A stretch of DNA of 64,000 nucleotides from Sediminibacterium sp. (GCF_019264485.1 NZ_JAHVAA010000012.1:1-64000), one strand, 5' to 3'; shown: positions 45,069-54,985, counted from the first letter of the stretch. Notes: generated from the sequence alone by a model not told the origin. Numbers and translations are program-made.

Positions 45069-45113
45069 AAAAAAGGGTGCTAATCTTTTTTAAAAAGATC
45101 AACACCCTTTTTT
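45069..45113 (-). terminator. Terminator of the redoxin gene
   Basis: Outer stem AAAAAGGGTG / CACCCTTTTT enclosing a second small palindrome of GATCTTTTTA type; T-rich on the minus strand just after the gene's stop (45129). Confidence 0.8.
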
Positions 45114-45128
45114 ATCATTGAAAATGAA

Positions 45129-45722
45129 TTAGTTCCGCTTAATACTACAGCCCAGTGAACGGCTCTCTCTCACCGAAATGGATTTGCCCGCCACCAGTTC
45201 ACTAATGGCTTCGCGTGCATGAACACGTTTTACATTACCCGCATCGTTGGGATTATCATCGATGGCTCCTTTGTATTGTAATTTACCATTGGCATCAAAA
45301 AGAAATAGTTCAGGTGTGCGTGTAGCGCCAAAAGCATTGGCTATTTTAGAATCTTTATCAACTGTATAGTAAAAATTATATCGCTGGTTCCTGGCATAAG
45401 CTTTCATGTCTTCATAAGAATCATCACTGTCACGGGTAGCTTCATTTGAATTAAGCAGGATGATACCGATATTGTTTTGCTTTGCATAAGCAGCCACATC
45501 AAGCGTTCGCTGCTGGTTCTTGACTACATAAGGACAGGTATTGCAGGAGAACATAACCAATACACCATTCTGTTGAATGGCATCTTTAATGGAAATTTCT
45601 TTCCCTGAAATATCCTTCATTTTAACATCACCCATTGGCAGATCGGAACCAATGGTGAGTGATTGTGACTGGGCACAAACCATTAAGCTCAGGAATAGTG
45701 CTGAAAAAAGAAGTTTTTTCAT
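45129..45722 (-). CDS. Thioredoxin/redoxin-family exported protein
   Basis: 197 residues from ATG 45722. Signal peptide KKLLFSALFLSLMVCAQSQ. Redoxin domain with CNTCPYV active site, and TRTPELFLFDANGKLQYKGAIDD with the cis-Pro. A C-terminal SLGCSIKR Cys is typical of this peroxiredoxin-like group. Periplasmic thiol-disulfide role inferred. Confidence 0.88.
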   Translation of the reverse strand: MKKLLFSALFLSLMVCAQSQSLTIGSDLPMGDVKMKDISGKEISIKDAIQQNGVLVMFSCNTCPYVVKNQQRTLDVAAYAKQNNIGIILLNSNEATRDSDDSYEDMKAYARNQRYNFYYTVDKDSKIANAFGATRTPELFLFDANGKLQYKGAIDDNPNDAGNVKRVHAREAISELVAGKSISVRESRSLGCSIKRN

Positions 45723-45803
45723 AAGTGTATGTTTTACCAATAAGACAAAACTAAATACCATCTGGTTTAACCAGTGGGCTTTTTCAACAGGTGCAGTAGA
45801 TAA

Positions 45804-46766
45804 TCAGGCTTTCAGTCCGGCTTCTTTTTGCTTACGAAGCTCAGCCTCTCTGGTAAGATAAGTAATACTTACATTCAATTCAAAGCCGATCAATAAAATT
45901 AACGAATTGATATACATCAGCAGCATCAGGATCAGCACAGTGCCGATCGACCCGTAAATACGGTTATAACTGGAGCTCGCAAATAAACTCACCCAATATG
46001 AAAAAGCAAGGGTGGTGCCCAGGGTCAAAAAAGTAGCCAATAGGGAACCGGGCGATACCAGTTTCCAACGTTTGGTAACCGAGGGAGCATATTTGTACGT
46101 AAATGCAATACCGCAAAAAACAAGTCCTACTATAACGAGCCAGCGCAAAGTGTTCCAGAGTGGCAGTGATGTTTTTGATTTGATATTAAAAAGGCTTTTC
46201 AGCAGCCCCGATAATTGTTCCTGACCAATCAATACAAGTGAGGAGCCTATAACCAGTAGTATAAGGATGGCGGTTAATTGAATGGCCCTCCAGCGCTGGT
46301 GAAATAAAAAACCTTTTTGTTCCTGTATCGATCTGTCGAATGTGCGGATAATGCCAATCATGGCATTCGACGCATAAAAAATGAGTAGCAGAAAACCGAA
46401 AGAAAAAATACCGACATGCTTTTCCAGCAGGTCAATCATGATATCCCTGATAAACACATAGGTTTCCGAATTGGGGGTGATGTCCTTAAATAAGCTCAGT
46501 ATCTGTTTATCAACATCAAATGAGTCTGGAAAATAGGGGATCAATGAGAACAAAAACAACAATGCAGCGGGCAATGCCATGATAAGGTTGAATGAAATGG
46601 CAGCCGCTCTTTCATTCAGTCCTACTTTATTGATTTGTTTAAAAAAGAAAACCACCACATCAAATAAGGGCAGACCCTGGAAGCCCGGTATCAGAAGTGT
46701 CTTGCTTTTACGGATGATAAAGGCAATGGGTTTCCAGGAAATAATGATGCGTTGGAGCTTGATCAA
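45804..46766 (-). CDS. YihY/virulence factor BrkB family membrane protein
   Basis: 320 residues with about six membrane helices: GLNERAAAISFNLIMALPAA, FGFLLLIFYASNAMIGII, YGSIGTVLILMLLMYINSLI and ELNVSITYL. Formerly called RNase BN; the function is unresolved. TTG at 46766 is the only upstream start before a stop codon; it lies 8 bp after the mltG stop, so the two are translationally linked. Confidence 0.9.
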   Translation of the reverse strand: MIKLQRIIISWKPIAFIIRKSKTLLIPGFQGLPLFDVVVFFFKQINKVGLNERAAAISFNLIMALPAALLFLFSLIPYFPDSFDVDKQILSLFKDITPNSETYVFIRDIMIDLLEKHVGIFSFGFLLLIFYASNAMIGIIRTFDRSIQEQKGFLFHQRWRAIQLTAILILLVIGSSLVLIGQEQLSGLLKSLFNIKSKTSLPLWNTLRWLVIVGLVFCGIAFTYKYAPSVTKRWKLVSPGSLLATFLTLGTTLAFSYWVSLFASSSYNRIYGSIGTVLILMLLMYINSLILLIGFELNVSITYLTREAELRKQKEAGLKA

Positions 46767-46774
46767 AGTGTCTT

Positions 46775-47800
46775 TTATTTTTTATTGGCCATGTAAATAT
46801 CTAATTGATGCTGGTATTCTTTCGCATATTGATCGTGTTCCTGGTAACTGGAACTGAAATGATGATAACCGCTGAAATCACTTTTTGCTACAAAGAACAG
46901 GTAATCGGTTATAGGTGCTTCCAGTATAATATCGATGGTTTTAGGTGATGGTGTACAGATAGGGCCAGGAGGCAACCCTTTTCTGCGATAGGTATTGTAA
47001 GGGGAAGGGTTCAGTAAATATTTCTCATAGATACGCGTAATGGTAAAATCCTGCATGGCATATTTGATGGTTGGACAGGCCTGCAATGGCATTTCTTTTT
47101 TGAGCCTGTTCAGGTATACACTGGCAATTTTATATTTATCGCTATCGAAATTGGTTTCCTCTTCTACAATCGAAGCAAGGGTATAAGCATCTGTTGGCGA
47201 AAGTCCTTTTGCTGTTGCTTTTGCCAGACGGTTATTCTTTTGCCAGAACAGGGCTGCATTTTCTTTCAGCTTGCGCATGATTTTTATCAATGGGGTGTTC
47301 CAATAAAAGATATAAGTGTCGGGAATGATCTGTGTAAATAGAAGCGTGGTATCTGTTTGCAGTTGTTTCAGTGAGTCGTTGGAAGAAAGAAAAACCATGG
47401 CTGCTGCCGAATCGGTAGCAAACTGTTTCCCGATAAGGCGGGCCAGATCTGCTTTGGTGCGGAGTTTATTAATGACCAGTCTTAGCTCAGCCTGTTTGCC
47501 GTTACGTAGCATACGGGCAATTTCGAATGCGGATTGTCCTTTCTTCACTTCATATTTACCCACTTTGAGTTTGGGCCATACGGTCGTGAGTGAGCCAATT
47601 AATTGTAAACCTGTGGTGCCCGAAACAATTTTTTCTTCTTTTAAGATAGCCAGCACGGCTTCTTTATTTGTTTGACCCTCTCTGACAATAAAATAGCGGC
47701 TTTTCTCATCAAAGGCGGTAGTAGCACCAAAGAGGAGCCAGGCAGTTAAAGCCCCGCCAGCAATAACCAGGAATAAAAGCCAGCCCATGATTCGTTTCAT
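46775..47800 (-). CDS. mltG: Endolytic transglycosylase MltG
   Basis: 341 residues. One N-terminal membrane helix (GWLLFLVIAGGALTAWLLFG), a LysM-like region, then the MltG (YceG-like) domain with the catalytic Glu in ASIVEEETNF and QACPTIKYAMQDF and PYNTYRRKGLPPGPICTPS. Cleaves nascent peptidoglycan strands to end their growth. It starts 68 bp from the end of the secG transcript. Confidence 0.93.
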   Translation of the reverse strand: MKRIMGWLLFLVIAGGALTAWLLFGATTAFDEKSRYFIVREGQTNKEAVLAILKEEKIVSGTTGLQLIGSLTTVWPKLKVGKYEVKKGQSAFEIARMLRNGKQAELRLVINKLRTKADLARLIGKQFATDSAAAMVFLSSNDSLKQLQTDTTLLFTQIIPDTYIFYWNTPLIKIMRKLKENAALFWQKNNRLAKATAKGLSPTDAYTLASIVEEETNFDSDKYKIASVYLNRLKKEMPLQACPTIKYAMQDFTITRIYEKYLLNPSPYNTYRRKGLPPGPICTPSPKTIDIILEAPITDYLFFVAKSDFSGYHHFSSSYQEHDQYAKEYQHQLDIYMANKK

Positions 47801-47816
47801 GTCATCAAATTAAATA

Positions 47817-47848
47817 AAAAACCCTGTCTGTAGCACAGGCAGGGTTTT
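47817..47848 (-). terminator. Terminator after secG
   Basis: Twelve- to thirteen-bp stem AAAACCCTGTCTG / CAGGCAGGGTTTT with loop TAGCA, in the gap downstream of secG. Confidence 0.85.
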
Positions 47849-47867
47849 GTAAACGTATTTTTTATCT

Positions 47868-48212
47868 TTATTTCTTGCCGGTGTCGGGCGTAGCAGTTGT
47901 GGTATTGGCCGGTACAGCAGGCGTTGGGGCAGGCTGACTGGTAGTAGTATTTACTTTTTGTAATACTGAATTATCAACGCCTGAACCACCTTTCAGGAAA
48001 AGGCTCGATACCAGCGCCAGTATGGCAATGATGCTGGCAAAGATCCAGGTGCCTTTTTCCAATACATCGGTGGTTTGTTTAACACCCATGAAATTGTTAC
48101 TTAAACCACCCACATTGGCAGAAAGACCTCCGCCTTTGGGGTTCTGAATCAGCACAACAAAACCCAGTGCCACACAGGCTAACACAATCAGAACAAGAAA
48201 CAGAATGATCAT
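47868..48212 (-). CDS. secG: Preprotein translocase subunit SecG
   Basis: 114 residues: two membrane helices (IILFLVLIVLACVALGFVVL and WIFASIIAILALVSSLFL) flanking QNPKGGGLSANVGGLSNNFM, the SecG signature, then a Thr/Pro-rich tail. Component of SecYEG. Its start is 1 nt after the upstream gene's stop. Confidence 0.94.
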   Translation of the reverse strand: MIILFLVLIVLACVALGFVVLIQNPKGGGLSANVGGLSNNFMGVKQTTDVLEKGTWIFASIIAILALVSSLFLKGGSGVDNSVLQKVNTTTSQPAPTPAVPANTTTATPDTGKK

Positions 48213-48213
48213 T

Positions 48214-49098
48214 TTATATACCTTTTAAATGTTGAATCTTGGCCGCAAAATAAGCGGATTTTTCAGGATTTATGAAACTTAATTTAATGTAGAGCTGAAT
48301 GGCTTTTTCCATCTGCCCCTGTTTTTCGAGCACTTCAGCCATGGTTTCGGTAACTACTTCCCTCGATTCGTTTGAGTTTTCAGCTATTAAAGCCACTGCC
48401 TGCTCGAGGGCAGAACCCGTTCCCAGATCAGATGTCTGCTGGTTTACATGCTTCATCTGCTTCAGCCAGTCTGTAAATTTACGCAACTGCGAAGTAAGCT
48501 TGTCCTGGGGCATCTTATTCAGGTCTACCCGTATACCCTGCGAAGCAAAATAATCGATGGTATGGAGTCGTTCGGTCTCAATTTCCAGTTTATCACCTGC
48601 TTCCAGGGGCTTTTTAAAATCGGCCAGCTGTTCAGACAGTAGACCCGATAATTTGGTGTCGGGCAGGAGAAGGGTTTCGGCTTCATCCAGTGCTACTTCC
48701 TCAGTATCATCAACATCAGGCGGGTTATCTGGTATTTTTCTGGGGTCTATGGAACGAATTATATCACGAACATCATCCATCGATGGAATGGCTATCTGCT
48801 TATTCGCCTGTTTATCTGTTACCGGTGTTTCAGGCATACCCACAGGTTCGGGGGCAATATCTATTTCTACCAGGTATTGCATCCAAAGCGGGTTGGTTAT
48901 ATGCAATAAAGACTTGCCTACCGATTGCTGATAAGCATCTGTCTTACCCATTTCTTTGAGCTTGGCACTATACAATACATGAGCAGGGGAGAAATAAGGA
49001 TAAGATTTGATCAATGACTCTAACTGGTCAACCGGCACCAGTTCGGCCGATGACTGACCCGTTAAATGCAACAAAGCGCTCTCCCGGATGGAATTCAT
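48214..49098 (-). CDS. Conserved protein of unknown function next to secG (TPR-like C-terminus)
   Basis: 294 residues, soluble, no signal peptide. The N-terminal part (LESLIKSYPYFSPAHVLYSA) has a helical repeat-like look; the middle is acidic (PPDVDDTEEVALDEAETLLL); the C-terminal end (EVLEKQGQMEKAIQLYIKLS) and FINPEKSAYFAAKIQHL resemble a TPR. Its position between lptE and secG suggests an envelope-related role, inferred only. Confidence 0.75.
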   Translation of the reverse strand: MNSIRESALLHLTGQSSAELVPVDQLESLIKSYPYFSPAHVLYSAKLKEMGKTDAYQQSVGKSLLHITNPLWMQYLVEIDIAPEPVGMPETPVTDKQANKQIAIPSMDDVRDIIRSIDPRKIPDNPPDVDDTEEVALDEAETLLLPDTKLSGLLSEQLADFKKPLEAGDKLEIETERLHTIDYFASQGIRVDLNKMPQDKLTSQLRKFTDWLKQMKHVNQQTSDLGTGSALEQAVALIAENSNESREVVTETMAEVLEKQGQMEKAIQLYIKLSFINPEKSAYFAAKIQHLKGI

Positions 49099-49222
49099 GT
49101 GTTTATTTTAATTGAAGTTGGCCACATGAAACCTTTCTGTCGCCAGCAGGCTCACAATAAACCTTTTAGCCGACGTCCACATTTCTTATGGCTTATTTCG
49201 TAACGATAAATGTACTAATTGA

Positions 49223-49756
49223 TTACCAGTTTGAAAAAAGTCGGTTGAATATTTCATCAACCATATTTCTTACCACTTCATCCAGCAACTGTGCTTCGGC
49301 AGTATTAAAAGAAAGATTGGCACTGTAATCGAAACTCCGGCTTACATCAAATTCTTCGGTAACATTATCAAGGTTCTTTCTGAAACTAATACGAATGGTT
49401 ACCGTTAAACGGTTGGTACTGGCCTGTCTGTTACTTACCCCAACGGTTTGTGTACCATTATAGGTTACAATGCTGCCGTTGATTACATAATGTGCATCAT
49501 CACTGGTAACCCTGGTGAGTTTGGTTTGATTGGTAATCTTTTGCTGAAGTTTATCATTCAGTTTTGGACTCAGCTGCGGATTGACGTATTGGGCCTTGTT
49601 GTCTATAAAACCAAGTTTAATGGTTTTTACTTTTGGATCGATACTGGCATCGTTGAATTTATACGTCACTTTACAGGCCGTAAATACAAGGGCCATGAGT
49701 ATGCTGATACTCAGGCCGTAAATACCATATGTGCCGATCGTTTTTTTCATACCCAT
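49223..49756 (-). CDS. lptE: LptE family outer-membrane lipoprotein
   Basis: About 177 residues from ATG 49756 (MGMKK); ATG 49750 is an alternative. Lipoprotein signal SISILMALVFTAC, then a LptE-like beta/alpha domain (KTIKLGFIDNKAQYVNPQLS, KLNDKLQQKITNQTKL, VVRNMVDEIFNRLFSNW). Forms the LPS-inserting complex with LptD at the outer membrane. Starts 1 nt after the sigma-54 activator stop, so it is translationally linked. Confidence 0.85.
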   Translation of the reverse strand: MGMKKTIGTYGIYGLSISILMALVFTACKVTYKFNDASIDPKVKTIKLGFIDNKAQYVNPQLSPKLNDKLQQKITNQTKLTRVTSDDAHYVINGSIVTYNGTQTVGVSNRQASTNRLTVTIRISFRKNLDNVTEEFDVSRSFDYSANLSFNTAEAQLLDEVVRNMVDEIFNRLFSNW

Positions 49757-49757
49757 T

Positions 49758-51026
49758 TTATTCTTCAATATCGTATTCTTTCAGTTTACGGTACAGTGTT
49801 CTTTCACTGATACCCAGATCAAGAGAAGCATCTCTGCGTTTGCCTTTATGTTTTTTCAGTGCTTTCAGGATCAGTTCTTTTTCCTTGTCCATAATATTCA
49901 GCGATTCCTCTACTTCTTCATGGTGATGAATCGCATCTTCATGCAATAATACCGGTTGTCCGTTTGCCGGCATAATCTGGTGATGTGGTACCGATACCTG
50001 CGAATTTACAACAGGCTGCAGTTCACCATTACCCTGAAAATCCTGTAAGAGAGAATCCCTGGTAAAATTAGCCGCCGATCCTGCAAGGGAAGGGTTTTGT
50101 AAAATTTCCAGAAACATTTTTTTCAGCTCCGTAACATCTTTCTTCATATCGAAGAACAACTTGTACAGTATCTCGCGTTCATTGGCAAACTCACTACCAC
50201 TATTGGCTGCATGTGCCGCCAGTACAGGCATACGTGAGTATTTAGACTGGTCGGGCAGAAACTGACTTAAAGTGGTGGCTGAGATCTGGTTGGTTGGACT
50301 CAACACCGATATCTGTTCTGCAATATTCTTTAATTCGCGAACGTTACCCTGCCATGGATGGTTAATTAACATGGATTTTGCGTCTTCTTCCAACTGAACA
50401 GGTGTTGTTTTATAACGTTCTGCAAAATCAACCACAAACTTGCGGAATAGTAATAACACATCTTCTTTACGATCGCGCAGCGAAGGAACACGAATGGGTA
50501 CAGTACTCAAACGATAATAGAGGTCTTCTCTGAAACGCCCTTTTTGTGTAAACTCCAGTAACTCACGGTTGGTGGCAGCAATAACACGTACATCTGTTTT
50601 CTGCACTTTTGATGAACCTACACGGATAAATTCTCCCGTTTCCAGTACCCGCAGCAGGCGTGCCTGTGTTCCCAGCGGCATTTCACCAATTTCATCCAGA
50701 AAAATGGTTCCTCCACTTACGGTTTCGAAATACCCTTTACGGCTATCGACTGCACCGGTGAAAGCCCCTTTCTCATGACCAAATAGTTCTGAGTCGATTG
50801 TTCCTTCTGGTATTGCGCCACAGTTGACGGCAATAAAAGGATTGTGTTTTCGGGCCGATAATGCATGAATAATCTGCGAAAAAACTTCTTTACCTACACC
50901 ACTTTCTCCCACAATTAAAACCGTAAGATCGGTAGCTGCCACCTGAACGGCCGTATTCAGTGCATGATTCAGCGACGGTGAATTACCGATGATGCCAAAC
51001 CTGTTTTTTATACTTTGAAGATCCAT
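49758..51026 (-). CDS. Sigma-54-dependent transcriptional activator (AAA+ with Fis-type HTH, no receiver domain)
   Basis: 422 residues. AAA+ domain at the very N-terminus: Walker A GESGVGKE, GAFTGA loop, Walker B GTIFLDEIGEM and the RFREDLYYRL arginine region. Then a weakly conserved linker of about 120 residues (about 255-375, with no recognisable domain) and a C-terminal Fis-like helix-turn-helix (ILKALKKHKGKRRDASLDLG, ISERTLYRKLKEY). Lacking a receiver or sensory domain, its activity must be set in another way. Lies between miaB and lptE. Confidence 0.92.
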   Translation of the reverse strand: MDLQSIKNRFGIIGNSPSLNHALNTAVQVAATDLTVLIVGESGVGKEVFSQIIHALSARKHNPFIAVNCGAIPEGTIDSELFGHEKGAFTGAVDSRKGYFETVSGGTIFLDEIGEMPLGTQARLLRVLETGEFIRVGSSKVQKTDVRVIAATNRELLEFTQKGRFREDLYYRLSTVPIRVPSLRDRKEDVLLLFRKFVVDFAERYKTTPVQLEEDAKSMLINHPWQGNVRELKNIAEQISVLSPTNQISATTLSQFLPDQSKYSRMPVLAAHAANSGSEFANEREILYKLFFDMKKDVTELKKMFLEILQNPSLAGSAANFTRDSLLQDFQGNGELQPVVNSQVSVPHHQIMPANGQPVLLHEDAIHHHEEVEESLNIMDKEKELILKALKKHKGKRRDASLDLGISERTLYRKLKEYDIEE

Positions 51027-51044
51027 AGATTAGATTTGTTGATC

Positions 51045-51195
51045 GCTGATCTCTGATGTCTGATTTGATTTTCTGTCCGAAGGACCCCTTCGGGGATGTC
51101 AGATCGCAGATGTCAGATTTTTTATTCCTTGTCTCTTGTTTCTTGCTCCTTGTCCTTCCTGAATTCTTATTCCCTGTTCCTTATTCCTTATTTCT
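51045..51195. repeat. Word-repeat cluster between miaB and the sigma-54 activator gene
   Basis: ATCTCTGATGTCTGATTTG, then the palindrome CCGAAGGACCCCTTCGG (51077-51093), GATGTCAGATCGCAGATGTCAG, then a long CCTTGTCTCTTGTTTCTTGC-type tract up to 51195, in which AATTCTTATTCCCTGTTCCT mirrors the 20668-20713 words. Confidence 0.85.
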
Positions 51196-52611
51196 TTCTC
51201 CCAGCAAAGTGGTTCTTGTATGTCCGGTAACTTTTACCATTACATAACTGCCTTTTAACTGCTCGTCTATATTTTTCTTAGGGAAAACCAGCACTTTATT
51301 CTGACTGGTTCTGCCCATCCATTCCTGCTCATTTTTTCTACTGTTGCCTTCTACAAGAACCTTAAATGTTTTACCTAGATCGTTTTGATTGCTTTGTGTA
51401 GATAATATACCCTGGAGATCTACCACTTCCTGCAATCTTCTTTTCTTTACTTCTTCGGGAATATCATCTGTATATCTTCTGGCAGCCAGCGTGCCTGGTC
51501 TTTCGCTATAGAAGTACATATAACTCATGTCGTAACCACTGTAACGCATGATATCTAATGTATCTCGATGGTCATCTTCTGTTTCTGTACAAAAACCGGT
51601 AATGATATCTGAACTGATACCACATCCGGGCAATAGTTCCCTGATACGGTCTACTTTAGCCATATACCATTCGCGGGTATAGGTTCTGTTCATCAACTGT
51701 AATACACGGTTACTTCCACTTTGTACGGGTAAGTGGATGTATTTACAGATATTCTCGTATTTGGCTATCGTATGCAATACTTCATCTGTAATGTCTTTCG
51801 GATGTGAAGTGCTGAAACGAACGCGCAGATCGGGACTTACCAATGCAACTTTTTCGAGCAATAAGGCAAATGTGATGGTTTCATCTTTCTGTTCATCTAT
51901 CCAGTAATAACTGTCTACATTCTGACCCAATAAGGTTACTTCTTTATAACCATTTTCTACCAGGTTGCTTACTTCATGCAAGATGGAATTGGCATCACGG
52001 CTTCTTTCACGGCCTCTGGTAAATGGCACTACACAGAAACTGCACATATTATTGCAACCCCGCATAATCGATACAAAGGCACTGATGCCATTACTGTCGA
52101 TACGAATCGGAGCAATATCGCCATAAGTTTCATCACGACTCAATAATACATTCACAGCTTTTTGTCCGGAACCTGCTTCTTCAATCAGGGCGGGCAGGCT
52201 GCGGTATGCATCGGGACCTACTACCAGGTCAACCAGCTTTTCTTCTTCCAGTAACTGTGCTTTTAAGCGTTCGGCCATACAGCCCAGCATACCGATGAGC
52301 AGACCGGGGGTTTTTTCTTTTATTTTTCGAAATTCAGTCAATCGCTTGCGAACAGTTTGTTCTGCTTTTTCACGGATGGAACAGGTGTTCAATAAAATCA
52401 GGCTGGCTTCTTCCAGGTTGCGTGTGGCACCAAATCCGGCATTATTCAGTATAGAGGCAATTACTTCACTGTCAGCAAAATTCATAGCACAGCCATAACT
52501 CTCTATATAGAAATGTTTAGCATAACGGTTAGGGTCGTTCGCAAATGGGCTAAACGCTTCCCCCTGACGGGTTTCATCGTGTACTTTATCTCCAATAGCC
52601 ATTAGATCCAT
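51181..52611 (-). CDS. miaB: tRNA-2-methylthio-N6-dimethylallyladenosine synthase MiaB
   Basis: 476 residues from ATG 52611. Radical SAM methylthiotransferase: N-terminal cluster Cys in [18 protein letters not shown] and [10 protein letters not shown]; radical SAM cluster [20 protein letters not shown]-terminal TRAM domain ([16 protein letters not shown] to [18 protein letters not shown]). Adds the methylthio group to i6A37 of tRNA. The last codons run into the word-repeat tract. Confidence 0.96.
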   Translation of the reverse strand: MDLMAIGDKVHDETRQGEAFSPFANDPNRYAKHFYIESYGCAMNFADSEVIASILNNAGFGATRNLEEASLILLNTCSIREKAEQTVRKRLTEFRKIKEKTPGLLIGMLGCMAERLKAQLLEEEKLVDLVVGPDAYRSLPALIEEAGSGQKAVNVLLSRDETYGDIAPIRIDSNGISAFVSIMRGCNNMCSFCVVPFTRGRERSRDANSILHEVSNLVENGYKEVTLLGQNVDSYYWIDEQKDETITFALLLEKVALVSPDLRVRFSTSHPKDITDEVLHTIAKYENICKYIHLPVQSGSNRVLQLMNRTYTREWYMAKVDRIRELLPGCGISSDIITGFCTETEDDHRDTLDIMRYSGYDMSYMYFYSERPGTLAARRYTDDIPEEVKKRRLQEVVDLQGILSTQSNQNDLGKTFKVLVEGNSRKNEQEWMGRTSQNKVLVFPKKNIDEQLKGSYVMVKVTGHTRTTLLGERNKE

Positions 52612-52685
52612 GAACAATACAATTTAGAATTGGCAAAATTAACAAAATTGTCCGGCTTTTGTGTCAGTTTGGCAGGCTTTAAGGT

Positions 52686-52714
52686 TTGAAAATTCTGTTA
52701 ATCAATTAGTTTTG
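52686..52714 (+). promoter_or_regulatory. Promoter of the DUF3078 gene
   Basis: TTG (52686-52688), 18-nt spacer, TAGTTTTG (52707-52714), about 21 bp before the ATG. Confidence 0.6.
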
Positions 52715-52735
52715 CATCGAAAATGCCCCCTACAC

Positions 52736-53683
52736 ATGAAGAAATGGTTCTATTGGCTGCTATTCCTTTTATTGAACTCAGCAGCTTTCTCCCAGGATAT
52801 AGTTGTAAATAAGCTCAGAAGCGAAACATCCCGTACCATCAAAAAAGAAGCAGATACCAGCAGATGGACCTGGAAAAGAGGGGGGCTTTTAAGCGCTAAT
52901 TTATCGCAGGGCTCATTGAGTAACTGGGCAGCAGGGGGTGATAATTTTTCACTGGCAGTAAGCTCCTATTTTAATTTCTTCTACTTTTTTAAAAAAGACA
53001 GGCATAACTGGGATAATAATTTCGATATGAACCTGGGTTATGTTCAAACCACCAGTCTGGGTGGCCGTAAGAACGATGACCGCTTTGATTTCCTGAGTAA
53101 GTATGGTTATAAAATGGACAGCACCGGTAAGGTTTTTCTTTCCAGCCTCTTCAACTTCCGTTCGCAGTGGTTTGATGGTTATACTTTTTCTGGTGGTGTT
53201 CCTTCATTTGCATCCTCTTTCTTATCGCCCGCATACATTATTCTCTCTGTAGGTTTTGATTATAAACCCAATGATAAACTCTCTGTATTCGTTTCACCAT
53301 TAACATCAAGGTGGACAGTGGTAGCGAATAATAAATTATCAGCACAAGCCAAATACGGTGTACCTGCGGGAAAAACTTCAATTAACGAGATTGGTACTTT
53401 TGCCACTGTGAACTATAATAATGTGGTGGCTAAAAATGTAACTTATAAAGGAAGGCTCGATATGTTCTCTAACTACAACAATAAAGCGCAGAACATTGAC
53501 TTCTTTATGACGAATCTTTTTTCTTTCAAAATCAATAAATTTTTCTCCGCCACTTACAGCCTTGACCTTATTTATGATGATGATGTACGTTTGTTCGGCC
53601 CCAACAAAACATCTCCCGGTCTGCAGACGAAAAGCCTGATTGGTATAGGTTTTTTAAAGCCGCTGAATGTGAAGAAAGGATAG
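52736..53683 (+). CDS. DUF3078 outer-membrane beta-barrel-like protein
   Basis: 315 residues from ATG 52736; signal peptide KKWFYWLLFLLLNSAAFSQ. The mature part has the DUF3078 pattern: WKRGGLLSANLSQGSLSNWA, AAGGDNFSLAVSSYFNF, MNLGYVQTTSLGGRKNDDRF and the final GFLKPLNVKK, as alternating strands of a barrel. Function unknown. Confidence 0.88.
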   Translation: MKKWFYWLLFLLLNSAAFSQDIVVNKLRSETSRTIKKEADTSRWTWKRGGLLSANLSQGSLSNWAAGGDNFSLAVSSYFNFFYFFKKDRHNWDNNFDMNLGYVQTTSLGGRKNDDRFDFLSKYGYKMDSTGKVFLSSLFNFRSQWFDGYTFSGGVPSFASSFLSPAYIILSVGFDYKPNDKLSVFVSPLTSRWTVVANNKLSAQAKYGVPAGKTSINEIGTFATVNYNNVVAKNVTYKGRLDMFSNYNNKAQNIDFFMTNLFSFKINKFFSATYSLDLIYDDDVRLFGPNKTSPGLQTKSLIGIGFLKPLNVKKG

Positions 53684-53696
53684 GAGCAGGATGTTA

Positions 53697-53762
53697 GATG
53701 GCAGATTTCAGATGTCAGATATAAAACAAATCTGCGATCTGCGATCTGACATCTGACATCAA
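53697..53762. repeat. CAGATGTCAGAT inverted word-repeat
   Basis: Arm GATTTCAGATGTCAGAT (53704-53720) against ATCTGACATCTGACATC (53744-53760), one or two mismatches, beginning about 15 bp after the DUF3078 stop and 5 bp before the purK stop. Confidence 0.85.
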
Positions 53763-53766
53763 AAAA

Positions 53767-54891
53767 TTACCCTCCGGTTTTTACTTTCAGCAGGTGTTTT
53801 ATCTTATTCGCTTTATGTGTAAGATCTTGATAGTCTTTGTGCATGATGGTAACATGGCCCATTTTACGACCGGGTTTGGTTTGTAACTTTCCATAGAGAT
53901 GAACAAATACATTATCCATCTTTAAAACCTCTTCCAGGTTTTCATAAACGGCATCGCCTGAATATCCATCGGCACCCAACAGGTTTACGATGGCAGATGG
54001 AAGGATGGCATCAGGATTACCCAGCGGATAACCAAGCATAATACGCCAGAGCATATCGTACTGACTTGAATAGTTGGCTTCAATGGTATGGTGCCCGCTG
54101 TTGTGAACCCTTGGAGCTGTTTCATTTACCAGTACTTCCTCATTTTTGTCTACAAATAATTCAACAGCAAAAAGGCCGGGGCTTTTCAGCGCTTTCACCA
54201 CCCGCAAGGCAATGGCTTCTGCTTTCCATAATACCTGTTCGGGAAGTTGTGCCGGACTTACCTGGTAATCGAGTAAGTTAAGCATTGGATCAAATACCAT
54301 TTCGGCGGGAGGGTAAAAAATGGTTTCTCCTTTTTCATTCATGGCAACGATCATGGCGATTTCTTTATCAATCGGAACCATTTTCTCAAGTACTGCAGGG
54401 GCATCAAAAGCTTTACTGATATCTTTCTCATCCTGAATTACCTGAACACCTTTTCCATCATAACCACCTTGCCCTATCTTATGCACTGCCGGCAGCAATG
54501 CAAGATGTTCTTCTACATCTGCCTGTGTTTGAGTAACAACAAAAGAAGAAGTGGGTATATCGTTATCGAGATAAAACTGTTTCTGTAGTATTTTATTTTT
54601 AATCGTTCGTATGGCCGATGGTGTTGGGAATACTTTTACACCTTCTGCTTCCAGTTTTTCAAGGGCATCTACATTTACCGATTCAATTTCAATGGTTAAT
54701 ACATCCAACCCTTTGCCAAACTGGTATACCGTATCGAAATCATTGATATTACCCTGTACAAAATGATGGCAAAGATGTGCCGACGGGCAATGCGGATCAT
54801 TTTCCAGCACATAAGTTTCAACAGTATAATTGGCTGCCGCCTGTAATAACATGCGACCCAACTGGCCACCACCGAGTATTCCTGCTTTCAT
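53767..54891 (-). CDS. purK: 5-(carboxyamino)imidazole ribonucleotide synthase
   Basis: 374 residues from ATG 54891; the upstream frame extension lies in a word-repeat and is not real. ATP-grasp fold: GILGGGQLGRMLLQAA start, TPSAIRTIKNKILQKQF, GGYDGKGVQVI and ELFVDKNEEVLVNETAPRVH. Converts AIR, ATP and bicarbonate to N5-CAIR in purine synthesis. No purE in the window. Confidence 0.95.
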   Translation of the reverse strand: MKAGILGGGQLGRMLLQAAANYTVETYVLENDPHCPSAHLCHHFVQGNINDFDTVYQFGKGLDVLTIEIESVNVDALEKLEAEGVKVFPTPSAIRTIKNKILQKQFYLDNDIPTSSFVVTQTQADVEEHLALLPAVHKIGQGGYDGKGVQVIQDEKDISKAFDAPAVLEKMVPIDKEIAMIVAMNEKGETIFYPPAEMVFDPMLNLLDYQVSPAQLPEQVLWKAEAIALRVVKALKSPGLFAVELFVDKNEEVLVNETAPRVHNSGHHTIEANYSSQYDMLWRIMLGYPLGNPDAILPSAIVNLLGADGYSGDAVYENLEEVLKMDNVFVHLYGKLQTKPGRKMGHVTIMHKDYQDLTHKANKIKHLLKVKTGG

Positions 54892-54909
54892 GCCCGCAAA
54901 GATAAGAGG

Positions 54910-54985
54910 GGAACAGAGAAACAGAGGAATTTCCAACTTTCAACTTCGAAATTCGATATTTCTCTGTTCCTCTGTTTCTCCGTTC
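54910..54985. repeat. GGAACAGAGAAACAGAGG inverted word-repeat
   Basis: Arm GGAACAGAGAAACAGAGGAA (54910-54929) is mirrored as TTCCTCTGTTTCTCCGTTC (54967-54985), one mismatch, upstream of purK and of the small ORF. Confidence 0.9.
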
